From Enterobacter hormaechei subsp. xiangfangensis (lineage in GTDB: Bacteria > Pseudomonadota > Gammaproteobacteria > Enterobacterales > Enterobacteriaceae), in the NCBI RefSeq assembly GCF_001729785.1, contig NZ_CP017183.1:4092001-4156000 (forward strand): a DNA stretch of 64,000 nt, written 5' to 3'. Below the pieces are notes generated by a model. The model saw only the letters and a program-made list of their open reading frames with translations. It did no database searches and was not told the DNA's origin. Within the stretch, counting starts at the first letter, position 1. Each line of letters opens with the position of its first letter. The position numbers were made by a program, and so were the translations under genes. Shown in pieces: positions 54,352 to 64,000 of this stretch.

Positions 54352-57300
54352 TCATTGCGGTGCTTCTTTGCGCGGCTGGCGCAGCACCTCGTTAATCTGC
54401 GGTTTATCGACCGGACCGGTAATGCGATAGCGCAGAATAGAGACCTTGCTCCACAGCGGCCCCAGCACTTTACTGGCGGCAAACACCGCCGCACCGACAA
54501 TCGGGTTCACCACAAAGGCCGCCGCAACGCCCACGCTTGCGGATATTTCCGGCGCCACCACGGCTTCCATATCCAGTTCGCGACGCACGAGGTTGACCGA
54601 GCCTTTCATGGCGATATCCGCTTCCAGGCCATCCACCAGCGTATCGTCCGTATGCAGAACGCCGTCTTTGATCCACGCCGTACTGCGAATTGAATCGTAG
54701 TAGAAACCTTCGCTGAAGGTGTCGCTGAAATCGAAGCGCAGCTTGCGCAGCAGCGCATCAAAACTCAGCAGGCGCAGGATCTGCCCGGCGCGCCCCGTGC
54801 TCACGTCGGCAATCTCACCCTTACCGAAGTTGGTTTTCAGGATGCCGTTAAGCGAAGCTTCATCGGGTGTCCACGGCGCAGCGCGCCAGTGCAGATCGTA
54901 ATTCACATCGAAGGACGATCCGCGAAGCGGCGTGCTAATGCCGAAGAAGTTAGCCGCGGCGTCCAGCTTATTGCCTTTAATATCGCCTTTCAGCGAGGTG
55001 CGTTGTTCACCCGGTTTGTTCACCCATTCGCCCGCGGCAGTCATGCGGCCAAAGCCGGTATCCACCAGCCCACCAGAGAGGCTCAGCTTATTTCCCTGAA
55101 TGGCAAAATCACCGTCGATACGGCCATATTTCTGTCCCCACAGCCAGCACTCCGCGCAGCGCAGCTGGAGATCGGGCCAGCCGCTGAAATCCACGCGCGA
55201 CGTCCCATTGCCACTGACAGGAGAAGTGCTTGTCGACTCTGCTTTAGACGCCGTAAAGGTCGGATTGTAATAGAGATAACGGATAGCCGCCTGCCATGGC
55301 GCGTGATCGCGCATGATCAACGAACCGTTGATCTCACGCCCCTGCGCCTCGACCTTTGAGCCGTTTACCGTCGGCCGGGAGACAATACTCAGGTTGTTCC
55401 ACTGCTGCCCGCCCAGCGTCAGCGCAGGCGTGCGCAAGGTAATGGACTGCGGGAACTGCGCCGTTTGGTCGACGTTTTGCCCGACACCTTTCTGGAACAG
55501 TGCCAGCCACTCTGCGCCATCCATCGGCGGGAGATTCAGTTCAACGCCCGCCTGCTCCGGCAGCGGCGGCGTGGTACGGCTGTCCGTCGTCCAGATCGCC
55601 CTGTCCAGCGTCAGCTTGCGGTTAAGCAGCCAGCGGCTGTTGAAGTGGTTTGTTCCGCCCGCGTTTCCGGTTAAATCGAAGCTGTTAAGGTTGCCCGCAA
55701 CCTTAACGTTGACGGGCAATGCTTCACCGCTTTTTTTATTCAGCGGCGCGGGAAGCTGGCTGCTGAGGTTTTTTAGATCGCCCGTAATGTCGACGTTATA
55801 GCGCGCACCGGCATGATAAGGCAGGTCGATGGCGACCTTGCCATTCCATGACACCGCACCGTCCACCGCATTCTCAATCGGCTTCGGCAGAACATCCATG
55901 CGTGACGGCTGCCAGTTCGCGTCCATATTGACCGCCACCTGGTAGGCTTTATCGCCCTCGGTGGTGGAGAAATCGATATTAACGGGTTGATTGAACCAGG
56001 TCGCTTTAAGCGGCTCACTTTTCAGCGTGCCGTTAACAAAGCTGAACTGACCGCTGAGGTTTTTCAGGGTGCTGTCCAGCGGCTTGATATAGAGGCTGTT
56101 GTTATTAAGGCGAACGTCGCCTTTGGCGGTGGTCAATTCACCGTCCAGCGGGATATCCAGATGTAAGCGAGCATTCACATCGCCATCTAACTGCAACTGC
56201 TGAAGGGTGGCTGCCAGGGAGTCATTCAGCGGCGTATCTTCAAAGTACGGGCCAACCGCTTTACCCGGCCCCTTAATATCCGCATCAATCAGCAGCTTCT
56301 CTTTGGAATAATCCGGGATGTTTGCCGTCAGGTTGCTTGCCGTTACGCCGCCCAGCGCGACGCTGTCCGTCTTCATCCACAAGCCGTCATTCAGGAAGTT
56401 GAGTTCAATATCCAGATTCTTCAGCGCCGGCCAGTCTGGCTGGAAGGCATAGGTGGCGTTGCGTAGCGGCACCAGAACCTGGAACTGGCCTTCGTTGTGC
56501 TTATACGGGAACAGGTGCGGGTTGCCGCCGTAGACCAGCGTGGCGTTATCCGCCTGGCCGCCCTGAATAGCGCCGCTGAGATAGTCCACCAGCGCTTTCC
56601 CCATCAGGTTTTCCGGGAAGTAGCGCCACGCCTGCGAACCGTCATCTGTGCTGATGCCCGCCAGAATACCCAGCCACGGCTCATCGCCTTCAGGCTGTAG
56701 ATAACGGAAATTACCACGGGCATGTACCGCTTTGGCTTTTACATCAATATCGCGGCCATCGAGCTGAAAACCTTTGTCATTCTTCAGCCAGTTGAGAGTG
56801 GCATTTCCCTTTTCGATCTCCAGTGGCGCACGGAAGACCGTTTCGTACGGCATTTTCGCGTCCTGCATTTCTGCCGTCAGCCTGCCGTTTTCCACGCTTC
56901 CTTCCAGTTTACCGCTGAAGTGCTCGGCACCCGGCAGCAATTTCCACTGTTTCCATGCGAGATTTTTCCATGCCGCCTGAAAACGCGTCTTTTCCGTAGC
57001 CTGGAGCGGAATATCCAGCGCCAGCCGGTTTATCTGCCCGCTCGGCTGCGTCGCCAGCCAGATTTCGCCCAGCTCCGGTGAAAGTTTTGCGGCCATTGAA
57101 CGCAGCCCTTCGATCGCCGTCAGATCCAGGTTACTGGCGCGGATACGCAGCTCGTCGCTGCGTTTACCGTTTATCCCGCCGACGTCCTGTTCCGGCATCC
57201 ACGCCAGCGTCAGCGCGCCGCGCGGCCAGGGTTTGTTATCCATGGAGATGCGCGTATCCGGAATAGCGAACTGCCAGCCGCCTTTATCCTGCGTCACGTG

Positions 57301-58158
57301 TGCGGTGAGGTTATCGACGGAAAGTTGATGCTGATGGTTTTCCCCTTTCCAGCTCGCGCCCCCCTGCTTAAGCCAGATATCGCCGCTGGCGAACGCCCCG
57401 TTCGTCAGCGTCATCCAGCCTTCCAGGCTGAAGCGCGCGGTCTCCAGCTGCATGTTCTGCTGTAGCAACTCACCGAGCCACGGCTTCACGTCCACGTCGT
57501 CCGCCTGTAGCCAGACCCTGCCGTTGTTCAGCAGGCCATTGTCGTCACGCAGATCCATCCGCACCTGCATAACCCCGTGCTGCCCGTTCAGGCTGGAGAG
57601 ATTCACCTGCCCCTCGGCGCGGTGGCGATCTTTCCCGTTTAACCAGGTCAGCTGAGGGATCGCCAGCTCAGCGCGCTGACCGGAAAGAGTAATAAAGCTC
57701 ACTTCGCTGTCGCGCAGATCGAAATGATCGAACTGCCGCAGGAACAGATCGCTGATACGGCTGGTTTCCAGCCCTCGATCGCTGTCGCCGCTTTGCAGCG
57801 GCGTGTTAGTCATCAGCTGAAGTTGCCAGAAGGTGAGATCGCGAAACTGCCAGCGCAGATGCAGCAGGCTTTGCCAGACATCCAGCGCCAGGGTGACGCG
57901 TTTGATTTTGAGGTGGCCGCCATCTTTCAGGCTGGCGCGGATATCCCGCGCATCTAGCGTCGGACCAAAGTTCTGCCAGCTTGCCTCGATATGACTCACG
58001 TCCACCGGCAGGCCGGTGGCGGATTCGATTTTTGCCAGTATCTGCGGACGCCAGCTGTCCAGATGCGGCAAGGCGAGACGCAGCCCGCTCACGAGCAACG
58101 CGACAATCACGACCAGCGTTGCCCCTGTAAGCAGTAAAATCCCCGGCAATCGCCTCAC
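54352..58158 (-). CDS. yhdP: AsmA-like envelope protein YhdP
   Basis: A 1268-residue inner-membrane-anchored AsmA-family protein. YhdP, TamB and YdbH form periplasm-spanning grooves that carry phospholipids to the outer membrane. There is one N-terminal helix (about residues 7-29, ILLLTGATLVVIVALLVSG), then a very long beta-rich periplasmic region of repeated beta-taco strands, and a C-terminal DUF3971/AsmA-like end. It lies between rng and tldD, as in E. coli, where the length is nearly the same. Confidence 0.96.
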   Translation of the reverse strand: MRRLPGILLLTGATLVVIVALLVSGLRLALPHLDSWRPQILAKIESATGLPVDVSHIEASWQNFGPTLDARDIRASLKDGGHLKIKRVTLALDVWQSLLHLRWQFRDLTFWQLQLMTNTPLQSGDSDRGLETSRISDLFLRQFDHFDLRDSEVSFITLSGQRAELAIPQLTWLNGKDRHRAEGQVNLSSLNGQHGVMQVRMDLRDDNGLLNNGRVWLQADDVDVKPWLGELLQQNMQLETARFSLEGWMTLTNGAFASGDIWLKQGGASWKGENHQHQLSVDNLTAHVTQDKGGWQFAIPDTRISMDNKPWPRGALTLAWMPEQDVGGINGKRSDELRIRASNLDLTAIEGLRSMAAKLSPELGEIWLATQPSGQINRLALDIPLQATEKTRFQAAWKNLAWKQWKLLPGAEHFSGKLEGSVENGRLTAEMQDAKMPYETVFRAPLEIEKGNATLNWLKNDKGFQLDGRDIDVKAKAVHARGNFRYLQPEGDEPWLGILAGISTDDGSQAWRYFPENLMGKALVDYLSGAIQGGQADNATLVYGGNPHLFPYKHNEGQFQVLVPLRNATYAFQPDWPALKNLDIELNFLNDGLWMKTDSVALGGVTASNLTANIPDYSKEKLLIDADIKGPGKAVGPYFEDTPLNDSLAATLQQLQLDGDVNARLHLDIPLDGELTTAKGDVRLNNNSLYIKPLDSTLKNLSGQFSFVNGTLKSEPLKATWFNQPVNIDFSTTEGDKAYQVAVNMDANWQPSRMDVLPKPIENAVDGAVSWNGKVAIDLPYHAGARYNVDITGDLKNLSSQLPAPLNKKSGEALPVNVKVAGNLNSFDLTGNAGGTNHFNSRWLLNRKLTLDRAIWTTDSRTTPPLPEQAGVELNLPPMDGAEWLALFQKGVGQNVDQTAQFPQSITLRTPALTLGGQQWNNLSIVSRPTVNGSKVEAQGREINGSLIMRDHAPWQAAIRYLYYNPTFTASKAESTSTSPVSGNGTSRVDFSGWPDLQLRCAECWLWGQKYGRIDGDFAIQGNKLSLSGGLVDTGFGRMTAAGEWVNKPGEQRTSLKGDIKGNKLDAAANFFGISTPLRGSSFDVNYDLHWRAAPWTPDEASLNGILKTNFGKGEIADVSTGRAGQILRLLSFDALLRKLRFDFSDTFSEGFYYDSIRSTAWIKDGVLHTDDTLVDGLEADIAMKGSVNLVRRELDMEAVVAPEISASVGVAAAFVVNPIVGAAVFAASKVLGPLWSKVSILRYRITGPVDKPQINEVLRQPRKEAPQ

Positions 58159-58200
58159 GCGTCTCTCCTTGTCAGCCTTAAATCTCGCAGCGAACTGCGT

Positions 58201-59670
58201 TTACATCATGACGACGTCAAACTGCTCCTGGTTATAGAGCGGCTCAATTTGCACTTTTACCTGTTTGCCGACAAAGATTTCCACTTCCGCCAGCGCGTGC
58301 GACTCTTCCCCTTTCAGGGCCTCCGCCACCGCAGGGGAAGCATAGACCAGAAAACGGTCTGAGTCGTAGGCATGATGGACACGGACAATTTCACGCATGA
58401 TCTCGTAGCAGACCGTCTCCACCGTCTTTACCGTTCCGCGTCCATGGCAGGTTGGACACTCATTACACAGGACATGTTCCACGCTTTCGCGGGTCCGTTT
58501 CCGGGTCATTTCCACAAGACCGAGCTGCGAGAAGCCATTGATGCTGGTTTTCACGCGGTCCTTACTCAGCGCCTGCTCCAGAGAGTGCAGCACGCGACGG
58601 CGGTGATCTTCATTGTTCATATCGATAAAGTCGATGATGATAATGCCGCCCAGATTACGCAGGCGAAGCTGACGCGCGATGGCCTGCGTCGCTTCGATGT
58701 TGGTGTTGAAGATGGTGTCATCGAGGTTGCGATGGCCGACAAACGCGCCGGTGTTGATATCGACGGTGGTCATCGCTTCGGTTTGATCGATGATCAGATA
58801 GCCACCCGATTTCAGCTCAACCTTACGCTCCAGCGCACGCTGGATTTCGTTTTCAACGTCATAGAGGTCAAATATCGGCTGGCGTCCGGTGTAATGCTCC
58901 AGCAGACCCGGCATTTCCGGGATGTACTCGGCGGTGAACTCCAGTAAGGCTTCGTACGTCAGACGGGAGTCCACGCGGATGCGGTCAAGCTGGGCGTCGG
59001 CGAAATCACGTAATACGCGCTGAGCGAGCGCCAGCTCACCGTACAGCCGGTAGCGGGTCTGGTTGCGTTTTTTACGCTCCATCACTTTGGTCCAGACGCG
59101 CTTCAGGTAGGCCGCATCCGAGGCGAGATCTTCTTCGCTGATCCCTTCCGCCGCGGTACGGATAATAAACCCGCCCTGCTCGTCGCAGTAGGCGCTGACC
59201 ACCTTTTTCAGGCGCTCACGCTCGCTTTCGCTCTCAATACGCTGTGACACGCCGACGTGCGACGCCCCCGGCATAAACACCAGGTAGCGTGAAGGCAGGG
59301 TGATGTCGGTGGTCAGACGCGCGCCTTTAGTGCCCAGCGGATCTTTTACCACCTGCACCATCAGATCCTGGCCCTGACGCACCAGCTCAGAGATGTCGCG
59401 CACGGCAAACTGCTTTTGCTCTTCGCCTGCCACACATTCGGTGTGCGGCATGATATCGGAGGCATGTAAAAACGCCGCCTTATCGAGCCCAATATCTACA
59501 AAAGCCGCCTGCATACCCGGCAGGACACGACTGACACGACCTTTGTAGATATTGCCTACGATTCCGCGTCGCGCTTCACGCTCAATATGAATTTCCTGAA
59601 GAATGCCACCATCAATGTAGGCCACACGGGTTTCCGATGGCGTTACGTTTACCAACAATTCAGCCGTCAT
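58201..59670 (-). CDS. rng: Ribonuclease G
   Basis: A 489-residue endoribonuclease of the RNase E/G family. It matures the 5' end of 16S rRNA and decays some mRNAs such as adhE. An S1 domain lies near residues 35-125. The catalytic magnesium site includes [10 protein letters not shown] and IIIDFIDM. The zinc-link cysteines lie in [11 protein letters not shown]. An upstream start (59688) was set aside for 59670 by family length. The gene start overlaps yhdE by 11 bases. Confidence 0.97.
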   Translation of the reverse strand: MTAELLVNVTPSETRVAYIDGGILQEIHIEREARRGIVGNIYKGRVSRVLPGMQAAFVDIGLDKAAFLHASDIMPHTECVAGEEQKQFAVRDISELVRQGQDLMVQVVKDPLGTKGARLTTDITLPSRYLVFMPGASHVGVSQRIESESERERLKKVVSAYCDEQGGFIIRTAAEGISEEDLASDAAYLKRVWTKVMERKKRNQTRYRLYGELALAQRVLRDFADAQLDRIRVDSRLTYEALLEFTAEYIPEMPGLLEHYTGRQPIFDLYDVENEIQRALERKVELKSGGYLIIDQTEAMTTVDINTGAFVGHRNLDDTIFNTNIEATQAIARQLRLRNLGGIIIIDFIDMNNEDHRRRVLHSLEQALSKDRVKTSINGFSQLGLVEMTRKRTRESVEHVLCNECPTCHGRGTVKTVETVCYEIMREIVRVHHAYDSDRFLVYASPAVAEALKGEESHALAEVEIFVGKQVKVQIEPLYNQEQFDVVMM

Positions 59671-60253
59671 AATTATCCCTTCCCTCACGCAGTGAGTTAA
59701 AATTGCTCAGCAACTCATACGTTTCCACCAGCGGTAAGCCGACTACGGCGTGATAGCTGCCATTTATCTTCCTGACAAAACAGCCACCCAACCCTTGAAT
59801 ACCGTATGCACCTGCTTTATCCATAGGTTCACCGCTGGCGATATAGCCGGCGATCTCCTCGTCGGTGAGGACTCTGAACGTCACTTCCGTTACCACAAGG
59901 CAATCCAGAACGTACTGGCTGTCTGCCAGCGCTACCGCCGTCATCACCTGATGGGTTTGTCCGGACATGTTACGCAGCATCCGCGCCGCATGGTCTGCGT
60001 CGCGGGGTTTCTCAAGCACCTCACCATTGAGAATGACAATGGTATCCGCACCCAGCACCGGTAAGTCACGCGGCACGCATGCCACGCCCGCCTGCGCTTT
60101 TTCACGCGCCAGACGAGAGACATACTGCTGAGCGCTTTCACCCTCAGCACGTTTTTCTTCAATACCGGTAACGATGCGTTCGAAGGAGACACCCAACTGC
60201 GCGAGCAGTTCCTGGCGACGCGGAGAACCGGAGGCAAGATACAAAGACGTCAT
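59660..60253 (-). CDS. yhdE: Nucleotide pyrophosphatase YhdE (Maf family)
   Basis: A 197-residue Maf-type pyrophosphatase that hydrolyses dTTP, UTP and modified pyrimidine nucleotides to monophosphates, a house-cleaning role. The N-terminal signature [12 protein letters not shown] and the catalytic-base segment [13 protein letters not shown] are intact. It lies between mreD and rng, forming the conserved mreBCD-yhdE-rng string, with 9 bases after mreD. Confidence 0.96.
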   Translation of the reverse strand: MTSLYLASGSPRRQELLAQLGVSFERIVTGIEEKRAEGESAQQYVSRLAREKAQAGVACVPRDLPVLGADTIVILNGEVLEKPRDADHAARMLRNMSGQTHQVMTAVALADSQYVLDCLVVTEVTFRVLTDEEIAGYIASGEPMDKAGAYGIQGLGGCFVRKINGSYHAVVGLPLVETYELLSNFNSLREGRDNYDG

Positions 60254-60262
60254 AGAAACCTT

Positions 60263-61767
<1,505 letters not shown>

Positions 61768-61794
61768 AGGCTATGCGTATTCTCGCGTCAGAGA

Positions 61795-61821
61795 GAAAGG
61801 GTAGCAAATTGCTACCCTCTC
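61795..61821. other. Hairpin between mreB and mreC
   Basis: GGGTAGCA and TGCTACCC pair perfectly around AAT, extended by GAGA/TCTC on the outside. On the minus strand it is followed by CTTTCTCTC. It may end part of the mreB transcripts, so that mreB is made in excess of mreCD. Confidence 0.65.
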
Positions 61822-61829
61822 ACACCCGA

Positions 61830-63155
<1,326 letters not shown>

Positions 63156-64000
63156 TCAAACAGAGTATCTTTGCAAATATTTTTTCACATTGGTGTCAAG
63201 CGGCTGAGAGGCGGCAAAAAAATCCCCCTGACCGCCCGTCACGCCGCGCTCTGTCAACATCTGCCATTCACTTCGTGAACGTACGCCTGTGGCAAATACT
63301 TGCGTTTGCGTTCCTTTGCACGCTTCCACCAGGCTTTGTACCAGCAGCTGGTTTTCCGTGCGTTTTTCAATATTCCTTACCAGACCCGGATGCAGCTTCA
63401 ATAATTCAACATCCAGCTCTTTGATCCAGCTGGTGCTCACCAGCGTCAGACCCGCCTGGGTTACCGCCACGCGAGCTCCAAGCGCATTGATTAAACGCAC
63501 CACCGGGCGCAACCGGCTGATGTGTTGACCTACATCTGCCTCTGCAAGTTCAAAAATAATGCGTTTGCGTTGCGATTTTTCGCATTGCATTAACGTGTCA
63601 CGTAACCAGCGCTGGAAGCGCGGACGGATCAGCGATTCGACGGTCACCTGTAAAGCCAGATTTTCTTCAGGCCAGTACGATAAAAACGGAATGAGGCGGG
63701 TAATTTGCTGACGGTCATACTCTTCGGACAATCCGAATTGCAACACCATGGGCAGATATTCCGCAGAGATAACCTCTTCGGTGCCATCAAAAATACGGCA
63801 CATCAGCTCACGATGATGAACATGACCATTCTTCATGACCGCCGGTTTTTGATAGATGCGCGGTCCGCCCCGGCTCAGCATCTGTTCAATCAGGGTTCGC
63901 CAGCGCACGTTGCCGCGCCCTTTCTCCGGCAGCGTATCATCATAGACTGCCCAGCCGTTCGCCCCCTGCAATACGGCGTTACGCGTGGCCGCTTCCGCAT
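63156..64000 (-). CDS. csrD: RNase E specificity factor CsrD, C-terminal part (cut by window edge)
   Basis: The last 281 residues of CsrD, an inner-membrane protein that makes the small RNAs CsrB and CsrC susceptible to RNase E and so controls CsrA. The frame is open to the window end. The part seen is the degenerate EAL domain. The EAL motif itself reads ELM (HHRELMCRIF), as in E. coli CsrD, so it is not expected to cleave cyclic di-GMP. It ends SQPLDTNVKKYLQRYSV. The GGDEF-like and membrane domains lie beyond the window. Confidence 0.96.
   Translation of the reverse strand, partial: AEAATRNAVLQGANGWAVYDDTLPEKGRGNVRWRTLIEQMLSRGGPRIYQKPAVMKNGHVHHRELMCRIFDGTEEVISAEYLPMVLQFGLSEEYDRQQITRLIPFLSYWPEENLALQVTVESLIRPRFQRWLRDTLMQCEKSQRKRIIFELAEADVGQHISRLRPVVRLINALGARVAVTQAGLTLVSTSWIKELDVELLKLHPGLVRNIEKRTENQLLVQSLVEACKGTQTQVFATGVRSRSEWQMLTERGVTGGQGDFFAASQPLDTNVKKYLQRYSV

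Overview
The window is chromosomal DNA of an enteric gammaproteobacterium (Enterobacteriaceae). It looks Enterobacter-like (Enterobacter, Lelliottia or Leclercia), but I cannot fix the genus by eye. Almost every protein is recognisable as a close homologue of an Escherichia coli K-12 protein, usually with the same length and the same active-site numbering. Genes are tightly packed with many ATGA and TAATG overlaps. No phage, plasmid, IS element, CRISPR array, rRNA or tRNA was seen.

Layout. (1) 1-10.3 kb: kdsD(partial)-kdsC-lptC-lptA-lptB-rpoN-hpf-ptsN-rapZ-npr on the plus strand (KDO synthesis, LPS transport, sigma-54, nitrogen PTS), then mtgA, elbB and arcB on the minus strand, with the ArcZ small RNA between elbB and arcB. 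(2) 10.4-22.95 kb: a block that in E. coli K-12 lies elsewhere, near 96-97 min: lptG-lptF / pepA-holC-valS-yjgM-ahr / a fused ATP-dependent dihydroxyacetone kinase / yjgR. It sits between arcB and yhcC, which are neighbours in K-12. (3) 22.9-30.45 kb: yhcC, a 0.69 kb regulatory region and gltBD (glutamate synthase). (4) 30.5-36.7 kb: an AT-richer chaperone-usher fimbrial operon read against gltBD, with three paralogous DUF1120 subunits, a chaperone, an usher and a minor subunit. It occupies the place of gltF-yhcA..yhcH plus the nan genes of K-12. (5) 37-64 kb: a segment colinear with K-12: sspBA, rpsI-rplM, zapE, zapG, degQ, degS, mdh, argR, yhcN, yhcO, aaeBAX/aaeR, tldD, yhdP, rng, yhdE, mreDCB, csrD(partial). 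One extra gene, a succinate-semialdehyde-dehydrogenase-like enzyme, lies between yhcO and aaeB.

Functional themes. Much of the window builds or monitors the envelope: KDO and the LptB2FGCA exporter (lptCAB and lptFG are brought to within about 10 kb of each other here), MtgA and MreBCD for the wall, DegQ/DegS for periplasmic quality control, YhdP, ZapE/ZapG, and fimbriae. A second theme is carbon, nitrogen and redox control: RpoN, PtsN/Npr/RapZ, ArcB/ArcZ, GltBD, Mdh, ArgR, CsrD.

Most notable observations: the relocated block, whose order and orientation match a circle opened between the lptG and yjgR ends; the rewritten yhcC C-terminus at its right junction; and the pilin paralogues with a 62-nt identical tract. 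I found no convincing wholly new system. Comparisons with K-12 gene order rest on memory of that genome, not on a search.
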